The notes beneath the pieces are model-generated. The model saw only the letters and a program-made list of their open reading frames with translations, searched no databases and was not told the origin of the DNA. Below are positions 29,145 through 38,727 of a stretch of 64,000 nt of DNA, piece after piece (positions within the stretch are counted from its first letter, which is position 1; every line of letters begins with the position of its first letter). Made by a program: the position numbers and the translations under genes. The DNA is from Bin90 sp965214635 (GTDB taxonomy: Bacteria > Chloroflexota > Dehalococcoidia > Lucifugimonadales > JADFKI01): the NCBI GenBank assembly GCA_965214635.1, contig OZ243964.1:248001-312000 (forward strand). The letters run 5' to 3'.

Positions 29145-30326
29145 ATGCGTGGTAATAGACGGCTCAATCCACAAAGCGCACAAAGCTACGACTCGCAAAC
29201 ATGGTTTGCTGAGGACTTTGTTGACCCCGTCTCTCAAAAATTCAACGATGATGACCCTTGGTCGGTATCGCCGGCTGCCGATGTGTTTGATGATTCCATC
29301 AATGTTACGCCTCCCGTAGACGCCGATGAGCACACTGACGCACGCCCTGAGGAAAGAGATGCACACGCATCTGAGCAGATTCCACTATCGTTTCCGGATG
29401 ACGATATTTCGGAAGTCTCCGATTGGGAACTTGTCGACGATGATGAGCCGTTTTCGGAAGAACCCGATGAAGATCTATTCGCTGACTTTGATGAACCAGA
29501 ACCTTTGGCGGAGTACGATAGCGAGCTTAGCGAAACTCTGTATGTGCCCGATGCTATCGACGGTTACGCATCTCAAAAACTCAGAATAGACGAGTTCATA
29601 TCCGAAGCCAAAGGCGCCACGGAAGAAGAACAAGCCCAGATCCACATGCTGATGGATAGCATGGGTCGAGCACGGCTAAGGATACTGCTCTCATGGTTCA
29701 AAAAACAAGACTGGACCGCAAATAGCCTATTGCTATTCTTAGAGTTCAGGTTGGAACATTGGGAGGAAAACCAGCACTGGTGGGAGTACGCCTTCTGGAA
29801 CTCACATATCGGACATTGGTTGCCTCATTCCAATCGCAATACTCTCTCTATGGATGCCACTTACGCACTCGTGCAGTCTCGTCTGAATTGTTCTCCTGAG
29901 GAAGTCATAGATGAGTCATGGTTTGATGACTGGAACGACCTTGCCTTGTGGAAACAAGGTTTTTCTTCATTTGCTCGATTCGCCCTCTTTCGCGCCGGAC
30001 TGAGAGAAGGGGAAGACTGGTGGGAATTAATGCGCTTGCAGAACAGCGACTTCCCAGTGGACGAACAAGACGCCTTAATCCCGTATGACACTTCCTACAA
30101 AGGATACTCTGATACAGTGCTTGGCTTTTTGAATAGCAAGTATCGGAGCAGAGAAGACCAGACTATAGTTTGGGGACATGATAGCACTCCGCTATGGTTT
30201 GCAATTCAAGATTGGTACGATCCTAGTGAATGGCACGACGGACTCGGGTGGGCGTCAATCTGGGCTGATGGAGTTAATCCTTACATGTTCGACGAGGCGC
30301 TAGACACCATGAAAGGTCTTCTCTAG
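29145..30326 (+). CDS. Acidic, tryptophan-rich protein of unknown family, upstream of an SNF2 helicase
   Basis: A 393-residue protein I do not recognise. Residues 1-150 are very acidic (Asp/Glu/Pro/Ser-rich, probably disordered). From about 150 a helical domain begins (KLRIDEFISEAKGATEEEQAQIHMLMDSM), and residues 170-390 contain many Trp residues (HWEENQHWWEYAFWNSH, FDDWNDLALWKQG, WYDPSEWHDGLGWASIW). No signal peptide, membrane helix or catalytic motif is seen. It stops 10 bp before the helicase gene, so it is almost surely in the same operon. An acidic N-terminus might mimic DNA or bind the helicase; this is inference. Lower G+C than its neighbours suggests transfer. Confidence 0.6.
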   Translation: MRGNRRLNPQSAQSYDSQTWFAEDFVDPVSQKFNDDDPWSVSPAADVFDDSINVTPPVDADEHTDARPEERDAHASEQIPLSFPDDDISEVSDWELVDDDEPFSEEPDEDLFADFDEPEPLAEYDSELSETLYVPDAIDGYASQKLRIDEFISEAKGATEEEQAQIHMLMDSMGRARLRILLSWFKKQDWTANSLLLFLEFRLEHWEENQHWWEYAFWNSHIGHWLPHSNRNTLSMDATYALVQSRLNCSPEEVIDESWFDDWNDLALWKQGFSSFARFALFRAGLREGEDWWELMRLQNSDFPVDEQDALIPYDTSYKGYSDTVLGFLNSKYRSREDQTIVWGHDSTPLWFAIQDWYDPSEWHDGLGWASIWADGVNPYMFDEALDTMKGLL

Positions 30327-30336
30327 GAGAGCAAGG

Positions 30337-33219
30337 ATGTCCAACCGCACAGCGAACAACCATCTGATACCAGCGGTGGACTGCTTCGTGTCCCATCCTA
30401 AATATAAGGGGTCTCTGGGAAGAGTAACCGCGCATAAAGATGACGGCAGGTCAATCTATGTGGAATGGGGTGCAAAAGGCATTGGAAGATGGCATCCCAT
30501 ATCGGAGCTGCGCAACGGCTTTCGCCCCGCCCATGTGGTTCAGGACAGACCAAAGTCCAACACTAGAAAACCCTTAGGGACAGGCACCGTGGTGGCTGAA
30601 CGCCACATAGCGAACAGAGATATGGTGCTCGTTCAATGGCATTCGACCGGGGAAAGTCGGTGGATCCCATACGAACATCTTATTCGGCTTCGCGATGTAG
30701 CCATGAAGTACGCTCGCGGCGATGCCGCCGAACAGGGCAGCGCAGCTAGATTTCGACTGAAGGCGTTGGCATATGCACTGGATTCGTGGAACCAAGTAAC
30801 GGGGGCGCTTGACCGCCTAGATGTCGACCCATTGCCGCATCAGATCGATCTTGTCCATCGAATAATGACCTCGGATCAATCCAATTGGCTGATAGCCGAT
30901 GATGTGGGGTTGGGAAAGACTATCGAGGTGGGATTGTTGTTGGCTGCTATGAAGCGCCGCCGACAAGCCCGCCGAGTGCTGGTAGTTTCTCCTGCGGGTG
31001 TCGTGAGGCAGTGGCAGGATGAGATGAAGCACAAATTCAGTGAGGATTTCTTCATCTACGGTTACGATTTCAGTATCAACCAGATTTCCCAGTGGTCTTC
31101 CTACGACAAGGTAATTGTGTCGATCGACCGAGCCAAGTCGGAGATTCATAGCCCTAAATTTATCGAATCGGGTGAATGGGATGTTATCGTCTTCGACGAA
31201 GCGCACCATCTGAGCAAGATTGAAGGGCAGGCAGTTACGCAACGCTATCAACTGGCGGAACATCTTCAAAAATTGACGGACTGCTTTATATTTTTAACCG
31301 GCACTCCTCATCAAGGCAAGACTGACCAGTTTGTCAATCTCCTTCTACTCCTGCGCCCTGACCTCCAAAGTTCATTGCTTCGTGTCTTCACTGACCCCTC
31401 AGTGGTCGCCGATGTGGTGCTGCGCAATCGCAAGAGCCTCGTAACCGACGCCAGCGGCAACTTCTTGTTCAAGGGGCAGGACACTAACTTGGTAAAGGTG
31501 TCTTTAACTGATGCCGCGCGAGACTTTGACCAGCAATTGCAAACATACTTGCGAAATGGCTATGACGCAGCGCTGGCGGGAGGCAATACGGGAAGGGCAA
31601 TCGGCTTTGTGATGACCACCTATCGCAAGCTTGCTTCGTCCAGCATCGCAGCAATTGAACGAGCGCTGTTACGGCGAAGCGCCCGACTTAGGGGGATGGC
31701 GGAGCAGCAAGTACAAACACTGACAGAATTAGCCGAATTCGAAGATGCTTTTGATGAGGGACTAGATGGATTTGATACACTTGAAGATGTTGCCGATGAG
31801 ATTACCGCATCCAATACAGGCGTCAACCCGTTCTTTCTCGACGAACAAGCCCAAATCACGAGTCTGTTAGATTCCGCAAAAATTGTAAGGGCCGACGACC
31901 GGAAGTTGGACAAATTCCTTACCGATATTGTTGATCCTATTCATAAGGAAGCACAACAACTTTTGATATTTACCGAGTATCGTGCTACTCAAGATTACCT
32001 CGTGGAAGTTCTGGAGCGTCGCTACCCGGGAAGCGGTGTGGTACAGATCAACGGCAGTATGTCGTTGGATGAGAAGCGCGCCAGCATCGAGAAGTTCAAT
32101 AGCACATCGCAATTTATGGTGTCCACAGAGGCGGGGGGAGAAGGCATTAACCTTCATCAGCGGTGCCATATCTTGGTCAACTATGACCTGCCGTGGAATC
32201 CTCGGAGACTGGTTCAGCGGGCTGGGCGTCTTTATCGATACGGCCAGCAGGAACGGGTCATCGTTTTCAATCTTATGGCTGATGACGGCTTCGACAGCAG
32301 GTCACTCAATATGATGCTAGACAGAGTTTACAGCATTGCCAAGGATATGGCAGATGTGGGTTCCGAATTTCAGGAAGGATTGGAAACCGAGATCATCGGC
32401 GAACTGCTGGAGCGTGTGGACATCGCATCAATCCTCGCCAGTAACAAGACTATGGACATCAAACGAAGCGCAGCGGACATCGAAGGCGCCATATTCAGAG
32501 CAAAAGAGGCGAAAACGCAGCAAGAGAGGCTATTCTCCAGAATAGAAGGATATGACCCGCAAGCAGCGTCCGCTCTTTATACTTTTGGTCAAGAAGAAGT
32601 CTTGTCGTTCCTCGAAGGCATCCTGCCGTATCACGGAGTGCATATAAGGCAGCGACTTTATAATGGCAGGGTTCTTGAGCTAGAACTGCCAGAAGAGATG
32701 CGGGGGAGGTTCTCCGAGTTCCCTAGCCGAGCCACTGTTGTTCGCGTTACCATTGATAGACAACTGGTAATGAGAAACTCTCGGCTCGCCGCTCCTATGG
32801 ACTTCGCCAGCCCATTCTTCCTAGAACTGATCGAGTTCGCGAAATCCCCGGAGTTCAATGGTGAGTATGCCTGCATTCCAGGGCCGGCAACCGGCACACT
32901 GGGCATCTATAAGATTCGGTGGCAAAACGACCAAGGAATACCAAGGTGGGAAGTGCTGCTGCCCATCTTTCTTGCTGATGGATCCGACAATCCGGTCGCA
33001 AATCCGAGCTTCTTCGGCAGCGTGCTCACAGACCAAGATGCAGTAGACCAGCAGCCTGCGTTGAGCGCTCTCCCTGAGCGACAGCGGGTATTGAAGCAAC
33101 TCTCGGATAATAGTCACGCTGAACTTGCCAACCGATGCACCATTTTCCGACACCCAAATGACACCGTGCTATTGGCGGCAGCTGATATGATTGCGAGAAA
33201 GCCATGTCCATCGCAGTAA
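30337..33219 (+). CDS. RapA-like SNF2 family helicase with N-terminal tudor-like repeats
   Basis: A 960-residue SF2/SNF2 ATPase. Two N-terminal SH3/tudor-like units (GSLGRVTAHKDDGRSIYVEW; TGTVVAERHIANRDMVLVQW) recall RapA and DISARM DrmD. The motor has motif I DDVGLGKTIE, motif Ia VVSPAGVVRQWQDE, motif II DEAHH, motif III LTGTPHQGK, and motif VI QRAGRLYRYGQQ. After about residue 700 there is a C-terminal region as in RapA-type proteins. Likely a dsDNA translocase that removes proteins or polymerases. It lies between two proteins typical of accessory modules, next to a tRNA, so a defence function is plausible. GGAG lies before the ATG. Confidence 0.82.
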   Translation: MSNRTANNHLIPAVDCFVSHPKYKGSLGRVTAHKDDGRSIYVEWGAKGIGRWHPISELRNGFRPAHVVQDRPKSNTRKPLGTGTVVAERHIANRDMVLVQWHSTGESRWIPYEHLIRLRDVAMKYARGDAAEQGSAARFRLKALAYALDSWNQVTGALDRLDVDPLPHQIDLVHRIMTSDQSNWLIADDVGLGKTIEVGLLLAAMKRRRQARRVLVVSPAGVVRQWQDEMKHKFSEDFFIYGYDFSINQISQWSSYDKVIVSIDRAKSEIHSPKFIESGEWDVIVFDEAHHLSKIEGQAVTQRYQLAEHLQKLTDCFIFLTGTPHQGKTDQFVNLLLLLRPDLQSSLLRVFTDPSVVADVVLRNRKSLVTDASGNFLFKGQDTNLVKVSLTDAARDFDQQLQTYLRNGYDAALAGGNTGRAIGFVMTTYRKLASSSIAAIERALLRRSARLRGMAEQQVQTLTELAEFEDAFDEGLDGFDTLEDVADEITASNTGVNPFFLDEQAQITSLLDSAKIVRADDRKLDKFLTDIVDPIHKEAQQLLIFTEYRATQDYLVEVLERRYPGSGVVQINGSMSLDEKRASIEKFNSTSQFMVSTEAGGEGINLHQRCHILVNYDLPWNPRRLVQRAGRLYRYGQQERVIVFNLMADDGFDSRSLNMMLDRVYSIAKDMADVGSEFQEGLETEIIGELLERVDIASILASNKTMDIKRSAADIEGAIFRAKEAKTQQERLFSRIEGYDPQAASALYTFGQEEVLSFLEGILPYHGVHIRQRLYNGRVLELELPEEMRGRFSEFPSRATVVRVTIDRQLVMRNSRLAAPMDFASPFFLELIEFAKSPEFNGEYACIPGPATGTLGIYKIRWQNDQGIPRWEVLLPIFLADGSDNPVANPSFFGSVLTDQDAVDQQPALSALPERQRVLKQLSDNSHAELANRCTIFRHPNDTVLLAAADMIARKPCPSQ

Positions 33220-33278
33220 CCACAGCCATCAGCATTTTTCTTTCTATCTCGACATAGGAACATTATTGAGGCATCAAA

Positions 33279-35099
33279 ATGAACGAAAACTTGTTGCGCA
33301 ACCTCAGAGCCGCCGTTGACAGCCTTGTCCCGAGCTATGTGGCAGAGCAGAACGCACGGGGCAATGAACTCGTGGACGCGGGCGACTACGATGCCGCCAT
33401 CGCGGAGTTCGACGAAGCCATACGCCTTACCCCGATGGTAGCAGAGCTTTACGCTGATCGCGGGCGGGCACACGCCACGAGAGGCGATGTGCACCTCGCC
33501 CTCGCCGACTTCAACGAAGCAATCCACCTTCGCCCGCAGGAAGCCAATTTCTACACCAACAGAGGCGCCGCACGCCGACTCATCGGGGACACCGATGGCG
33601 CTATGCGCGACTACGCTGAGGCAATTCGCCTAGATCCGGACTCGGCTCCGGCTCATTTCAACCGAGCAAATCTGCTGATTAGCTTGGAACGGCTAGATGA
33701 CGCCATGGCCGATTTGCACACCGCAATTCAGTGCAACCCGCATTTCGTCGGTTCCTACATCAACAGGGGTCTCATTCATCATCAGATGGAACGCCTTGAA
33801 CAGGCTATTGCCGACTTCAACAAAGCCATATCCGTTGACCCCGCCGAAGCGATGGCATACACGAACCGTGGCATCGTCTATATGGACAAGAGCGAGTACG
33901 ACCTTGCGCTCACCGACTTCAACAAGGCGATAGAACTACAGCCTAACAACGGCGAATTCTATATACACCGCTCGATGGCGTACGATAGGAAAGACGACAT
34001 CGACCGCGTCATAGCGGATCTGAACACAGGACTTAGGCTTGACATTGTCGAATCGGATAAGTATTACTCCCTGCTTGCACAGGCACACAAGAACAAGGGA
34101 AACAGGCTCCTCAAGCGTAAACGCTACAGCAACGCAATCAGAGAGTACGGGCGCGCCATGAAGTACGACCCAAATTACGCAGAGGCCTACCAAGAGCGGG
34201 CGGTCGCTCGCATAAAGTCCGGTAACGAGCGCGGCGGCTTGAAAGACTTCGAGACCGCAGCACGACTGGATCCGGGATACTACATGACATTCCACGCAAG
34301 GGGGTTCTACTTCGCCGGAAAGGGAAGGACCAAAGAGGCAATCGCTGACTTAAACAGGGCGATAGCACTCGAACAAAACGACGCCGAACTTTACGAAACT
34401 CGCGGCGTAACTCATCAGATTATGGACAATCTCGGTGCAGCCATCAATGACTACACGAATGGGCTAAGGATTAAGCCAGACAGCGCCGACATCCTGTTCA
34501 AGCGGGGTTATGCGCATCTGGTGGACGGCAACAACGACAGCGCAATCGCCGATCTTAACCGCGTAATAGAGACCGATCCGCTGAATATGGAAGCCTACCA
34601 CTACAGGGGGACCGCCTATATGTACAAGGGTGAAAACGCCAGAGCTATCAGCGATATAGACAAGGCGCTAGAAATAGACCCCGAATTCGCACCCTCATAC
34701 TACATCCGAGGACTTCTACACGCCGACGAGGACGAGCAAGACGAGGCAATCTCCTGCTATAACGAGGCTATCAGGCGCAGCCCGAAGGATGCGAGCTACT
34801 TCAATGCCAGGGGCATAACGCACCACTTTATGGGCAACTACGCCCAAACGATTGCGGACTTCGATAAAGCCATCAAACTTAGCCCGCGCAACTCGATTGG
34901 ATATGCCAACAGGGGCGAAGCCCGTCTGAACGCCGGCGAGTATAAGAAGGCTGTTACCGACCTAAACAAGGCTATCAGGCTCGACCCGGCGAATGTGGAA
35001 GCCCTCAGAAACAGGGGCGAAGCGCGCATGAAACTCGGCGACACGCAAGGCGCAAGGCTCGACTTCGGACGGGCAGACAGGCTGTCGAATTCACAATAG
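33279..35099 (+). CDS. Tetratricopeptide (TPR) repeat protein, about 16-17 repeats
   Basis: A 606-residue protein made almost wholly of 34-residue TPR units from about residue 19 to 600, each with the A-x-x-D-(F/L)-(D/N)-(K/E)-A-I-x-(L)-x-P pattern (for example AIADFNKAISVDPAEAMAYT). A degenerate unit interrupts the array near residues 245-275. No signal peptide or membrane segment and no effector domain is present, so it is probably a soluble scaffold. It starts 59 bp after the helicase gene with GAGG seven bases before the ATG, and a terminator follows, so it closes the accessory operon. Confidence 0.88.
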   Translation: MNENLLRNLRAAVDSLVPSYVAEQNARGNELVDAGDYDAAIAEFDEAIRLTPMVAELYADRGRAHATRGDVHLALADFNEAIHLRPQEANFYTNRGAARRLIGDTDGAMRDYAEAIRLDPDSAPAHFNRANLLISLERLDDAMADLHTAIQCNPHFVGSYINRGLIHHQMERLEQAIADFNKAISVDPAEAMAYTNRGIVYMDKSEYDLALTDFNKAIELQPNNGEFYIHRSMAYDRKDDIDRVIADLNTGLRLDIVESDKYYSLLAQAHKNKGNRLLKRKRYSNAIREYGRAMKYDPNYAEAYQERAVARIKSGNERGGLKDFETAARLDPGYYMTFHARGFYFAGKGRTKEAIADLNRAIALEQNDAELYETRGVTHQIMDNLGAAINDYTNGLRIKPDSADILFKRGYAHLVDGNNDSAIADLNRVIETDPLNMEAYHYRGTAYMYKGENARAISDIDKALEIDPEFAPSYYIRGLLHADEDEQDEAISCYNEAIRRSPKDASYFNARGITHHFMGNYAQTIADFDKAIKLSPRNSIGYANRGEARLNAGEYKKAVTDLNKAIRLDPANVEALRNRGEARMKLGDTQGARLDFGRADRLSNSQ

Positions 35100-35167
35100 C
35101 GGCGGCACCTAATCCACTGACCCAAATCGCCGTGCAACACACACTACGGCGAACCATAACAACCAAG

Positions 35168-35196
35168 AAAGGGCAAGCATCTCACGCTTGCCCTTT
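35168..35196. terminator. Bidirectional terminator after the TPR gene
   Basis: Perfect 11-bp arms (AAAGGGCAAGC 35168-35178, complement 35186-35196) around a 7-base loop, with A- and T-rich ends. It sits between the convergent TPR and FN3 genes. Confidence 0.85.
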
Positions 35197-35280
35197 CCCG
35201 TAGATACGGGTGTTTTCCTACGCCAGCGGCGTCCAAGTCTCGACAGTTGCAGTCCGACCGATAGCGTTATTCCTATTGCC

Positions 35281-36429
35281 CTAGGGCAAGGACACCCTCA
35301 CGCTGTTGGTGCGCCCACCTCTGTTGTTGGATTTCTCTCCCCGTATGAAGTAGATGTATTTCGTACCGCTCACTGCCGTTGTGTCAGTATAGGTTGTTGC
35401 CAAGGTCGATAGGTCGGTCTGCGTCCACACACTCGAGCCTTCTATCCGCCGATTCACAACCTGCTTGACATATCTGGGATTCGTTCCCACTGTCCAGTCC
35501 AAGACAATGCTACCGCTCTCGACGCGTGCCGTTAGTTCGCTGGGGGGCACTACCTCTGTCTTGTGAACTAGCGATACCTTGTTAGAGATTCCACCCTTGT
35601 TATTGGCTTTCTCTCCCCGCACGCGGTAGGCGTACTTCTTGTTTGGCTCTATAGTTGTGTCTGTGTAGGTCGTGGCAGAAGTTGAAAGGGTCGCCAATTC
35701 TGTCCAAGTGCCTGCGTACTTCCGCAGGACAATCTGTCGGGCATAGTGGGAATTCGCTCCCAGCGTCCAAGACAAGACTGCATTACCGTCCACAACGGTT
35801 CCAGTCAGCCCATTCGGCGGCCTAGGTGGCCCGGGCGTCGGCTCAGGCGTCGCCGTAGCTGCCGGGTTGGGCGTCGCCGTCGGCTCGGGTGTAGCGGTTG
35901 GTTCTGGCGTCGGTGTAGCGGTCGCTGCCGGGTTGGGTGTCGGTGTTGCCGTTGGAGAGGGTGTAGCAGTTGGTTCGGGCGTCGGTGTCGGTTCGGGTGT
36001 CGCTGCCGGGTTGGGCGTATCTGTCCCCTGACACACAACTAGCGGGGTAAACGCAGAACACGGGAGCTTCAATGCCTTCACCCTGTTAGAAGTTCCACCC
36101 CTACCATCGGCTTTCTCTCCCCGTACGCGGTAGGTATATGTCTTCTCGCTTGCCTCTAAAGTTGTGTCCGTGTAGGTTGTGGCAGAAGTTGAAAGGGTTG
36201 CCACTTCTGTCCAAACGCCTGAGTGCTTCCGTAGTACAACCTGTCTGACATAGTCAGGGTCTGTTCCCGGCGTCCAAGATAAGACTAGATCACCACCCAC
36301 GAAGGTTGCAGTCAGATTAGTCGGGCCGTTGGCTGCGTATACCTCATACGAGCTTACAGCGATTACGACAATCACGACTGCCGCCACCGCCGAGGCAACC
36401 AGCGATCTCAATCCAGTTCTTTTCATCAT
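35281..36429 (-). CDS. Secreted protein with three fibronectin type III-like domains and a Pro/Thr linker
   Basis: A 382-residue exported protein. An N-terminal signal segment (KRTGLRSLVASAVAAVVIVVIAVSSYEVYA, about residues 3-33) precedes an FN3-like unit (about 35-125). A low-complexity linker rich in ATPEPTPTP repeats spans about 133-203, and two further FN3-like units follow to the end. All three share the W-T-E-x-A-T-L-S-T-S-A-T-T-Y-T-D-T-T core and a K-x-x-x-R-G-G tail. A Pro/Thr linker of this kind is typical of exported proteins in Chloroflexota. AAGGAGGTG precedes the start. It probably binds a surface or partner; no catalytic motif is seen. Confidence 0.78.
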   Translation of the reverse strand: MMKRTGLRSLVASAVAAVVIVVIAVSSYEVYAANGPTNLTATFVGGDLVLSWTPGTDPDYVRQVVLRKHSGVWTEVATLSTSATTYTDTTLEASEKTYTYRVRGEKADGRGGTSNRVKALKLPCSAFTPLVVCQGTDTPNPAATPEPTPTPEPTATPSPTATPTPNPAATATPTPEPTATPEPTATPNPAATATPEPTPGPPRPPNGLTGTVVDGNAVLSWTLGANSHYARQIVLRKYAGTWTELATLSTSATTYTDTTIEPNKKYAYRVRGEKANNKGGISNKVSLVHKTEVVPPSELTARVESGSIVLDWTVGTNPRYVKQVVNRRIEGSSVWTQTDLSTLATTYTDTTAVSGTKYIYFIRGEKSNNRGGRTNSVRVSLP

Positions 36430-36501
36430 TCTCGCACCTCCTTAGCAAGACAATCTTTCACCGGACGATATTCACTCTACTTGATTTAATCTACAGTTCA
36501 G

Positions 36502-36530
36502 ATAATAACCTCTTTGTCTAGGACATTCAA
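36502..36530 (-). promoter_or_regulatory. Promoter of the FN3 protein gene
   Basis: On the minus strand TTGAAT (36530-36525), 17 bases, TATTAT (36507-36502). The leader is about 65 bases. The 303-bp gap 36430-36732 holds this promoter and a 13-base match to the insertion-sequence end (36541-36553); I see no gene in it. Confidence 0.6.
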
Positions 36531-36732
36531 GCTTATGTTCTGGAAACGCTACCCCTGTTGCACGCATGAGTCTGAGGTCTTACGGTAGAGAGGGCAGCAT
36601 TCTCCGTATCCTGCTGGGTTCGACTAGCGTATGTGCTGGAGGGAGCAGGCGCACAGAGTTGGAGTGCCGTGCAATGCTCCCAAGTGCCAGATCTGATAAT
36701 GGCGAACCTAGCGGGTAACAGGTAAATGGGTT

Positions 36733-37629
36733 CTACCTGTTGCGGAGGCGCGGGTCTAGCACATCGCGCAGTGAGTCGCCGAACAGGTTGAACGCCAGCA
36801 CTGTTACGGTGATGGCAAGCCCAGGATAGAACGCCATCCACCACAGCGGCGTGAACGACGAGAAGTTGGCGAAAGCGAGCATGTTACCCCAAGTCGCTGT
36901 AGGCGGCGGGACGCCCGCACCGAGGAAGCCCAGCCCGGATTCGATGAGGATTGCCACGCCAAGATGTGCCGTCGCCAAAATTAGGTAGGGCGCAACGCAT
37001 TGCGGCGCTACATGGCGGAACATGATGCGGAGGTCGGATGCGCCTATGGCTCGCGCCGATGTTACATACTCCATCTCGCGTATCTGCAGCGCGACTGAGC
37101 GGATGACTCTGCCACCGAAGGGTATGCGCGTTACGGAGATTGCTAGAATCACCGTCCATAGGCTTGGGTCGAGCGCTGAGAGCAGAAGCAGAGCTAGAAT
37201 GACATCGGGGAAGGCTTGGAGTATCTCCAACAAACGCTGGAGTATGAGGTCGATTTTGCCGCCGGAGTAGGCGCTCACTATGCCTATCAGCGACCCCACG
37301 GTAGTGCCGAACAAGACGGCTGCGAAGGCGACGGTCAGCGTAGTGCGAGTCCCGAATATGACCCTGCTGAGAACATCGCGTCCCTGCTGGTCGGTGCCGA
37401 AGAGATGGTCAGCGTTGGGTTGACCCGACATATGGCTGAAGTCGCCTTTATCTTCAGGCCAAGGAGCGACTAGGGGTGCGGCTAGTGCCATCAAAACCAG
37501 CAGAATTAGCACCATTGCGCCGCCCGCGCCCAGCGGGTTCTGTGCGACGAAGCGTCGTAATGCGCGCCATAACGCACTGCTTCTGGAGCTTTGCGTCTGC
37601 TCGAGTGTGGTGGTTGTTTCTGTTTGCAT
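36733..37629 (-). CDS. Peptide/oligopeptide ABC transporter permease (DppC-like)
   Basis: A 298-residue inner-membrane permease. An N-terminal cytoplasmic stretch leads to the first helix (GGAMVLILLVLMALAAPLVAPW), typical of DppC/OppC. The DppC hallmark HLFGTDQQGRDVLSRVIFGTRTTL and the EAA-loop signature YVTSARAIGASDLRIMFRHV are seen. Together with the permease at 37666 it forms the pore of a peptide importer. No ATPase gene follows, so DppD/DppF-like subunits must be encoded elsewhere. Confidence 0.92.
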   Translation of the reverse strand: MQTETTTTLEQTQSSRSSALWRALRRFVAQNPLGAGGAMVLILLVLMALAAPLVAPWPEDKGDFSHMSGQPNADHLFGTDQQGRDVLSRVIFGTRTTLTVAFAAVLFGTTVGSLIGIVSAYSGGKIDLILQRLLEILQAFPDVILALLLLSALDPSLWTVILAISVTRIPFGGRVIRSVALQIREMEYVTSARAIGASDLRIMFRHVAPQCVAPYLILATAHLGVAILIESGLGFLGAGVPPPTATWGNMLAFANFSSFTPLWWMAFYPGLAITVTVLAFNLFGDSLRDVLDPRLRNR

Positions 37630-37665
37630 ATGGACTTATACCCGCTGTCGTTGCTTGTGGTCAGG

Positions 37666-38622
37666 CTATGAGTATCGTATTCGCGGGTCTAGCCATCCGT
37701 ACATAATATCTACTGCGAAGTTGGTGAATGTGAAGATTATTCCGTACAGCAGAACGAGGTTCTGAATCATTACAACATCGCGCTCTGCGATCGCCCGTAT
37801 CAGGATTTCGCCCAATCCTCTGACATTGAACACCTTCTCCATCGCCACCGAGCCGCCGAGCAGAAAGCCCAATATGATGCCAGATATGGTTAGCACGGGC
37901 AATATCGCGTTCTTCACGGCGTGCCGCATCATCGTAATGCGTTCCATAAGCCCCTTTGCGCGGGCGGTTCTGATGTAGTCTTGCCCGATGACCTCAAGCA
38001 ATGACGAGCGCGTCATCCTAGCAATGTATGTAGCGCCTCCGATTCCCATCATCAGCATGGGTGCCCATACGATTTTCAGGTTCTCTACCGGGTCTTCCCA
38101 AAGCTGCGCTGAGGCAATTGGCGATGCGTAGCCGAACTGGACTGCCATGAATATCACCAGCAGCAACCCCAGCCAGAAGCCCGGTATCGCAAGGAACAGG
38201 ATGGTTCCAACGCGTGTTATATAGTCGGCAATCGAGTTTCGTTTCAACGCTCCGACAAGCCCGACGGGAAATCCGATGAGCCACGATATAAGGGTAGAGC
38301 CGATGGCAAGTTCCAGTGAGAGCGGCGCGCGCCGCTTAAGCACATCGGCGACGGTGTCAGTGCGGAAGAAAGACCTGCCAAGCTCAAGCGTTGCGAGATC
38401 CTTGAGCCAATTCAGGTATTGGATGTAGAGCGGCTTGTCTAATCCGAGCGCTTCCATGAGCGCCTCGCGCTGCTGCGGCGTGATGCGCGACACCTCGTTC
38501 GTGCCGTAGAAGGCGATGAGTATGTCCCCCGGAATTATCCGCAGCACGATGAAGATGACTACGGTTATCGCCAACAGGGTCGGGACGGCGTAGAAGAGCC
38601 TTCTCAGTAGGTATGTTCCGAT
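37666..38622 (-). CDS. Peptide/oligopeptide ABC transporter permease (DppB-like), apparent non-AUG start
   Basis: A 318-residue permease when begun at codon ATC (38622). The family N-terminus (GTYLLRRLFYAVPTLLAITVV) is encoded upstream of the first conventional start (TTG at 38574), which would delete it. Immediately before it lie an in-frame TAG and a GGAGG motif (38631-38635) eight bases from the ATC. RIIPGD, the EAA loop YIRTARAKGLMERITMMRHAV and VFNVRGLGEILIRAI mark DppB. Either ATC/ATA is the true start or a point change destroyed an ATG. A hairpin precedes the gene (38666-38710). Confidence 0.88.
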   Translation of the reverse strand: MGTYLLRRLFYAVPTLLAITVVIFIVLRIIPGDILIAFYGTNEVSRITPQQREALMEALGLDKPLYIQYLNWLKDLATLELGRSFFRTDTVADVLKRRAPLSLELAIGSTLISWLIGFPVGLVGALKRNSIADYITRVGTILFLAIPGFWLGLLLVIFMAVQFGYASPIASAQLWEDPVENLKIVWAPMLMMGIGGATYIARMTRSSLLEVIGQDYIRTARAKGLMERITMMRHAVKNAILPVLTISGIILGFLLGGSVAMEKVFNVRGLGEILIRAIAERDVVMIQNLVLLYGIIFTFTNFAVDIMYGWLDPRIRYS

Positions 38623-38665
38623 TATCTAATCCTCCGTGCGACCAGATTGGATCAGTCATACTCAA

Positions 38666-38710
38666 CTCGGAGCGCCGGCAGCCTATGTTTAGGGGAGTCG
38701 GCGCTCCGAG
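38666..38710 (-). promoter_or_regulatory. Intercistronic hairpin between substrate-binding protein and permease genes
   Basis: Perfect 12-bp arms (CTCGGAGCGCCG 38666-38677, complement 38699-38710) with a 21-base loop and no T-run. Such hairpins after a binding-protein gene stabilise that part of the mRNA and lower downstream expression. Confidence 0.6.
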
Positions 38711-38727
38711 ACTATGCTTGTCATCTG

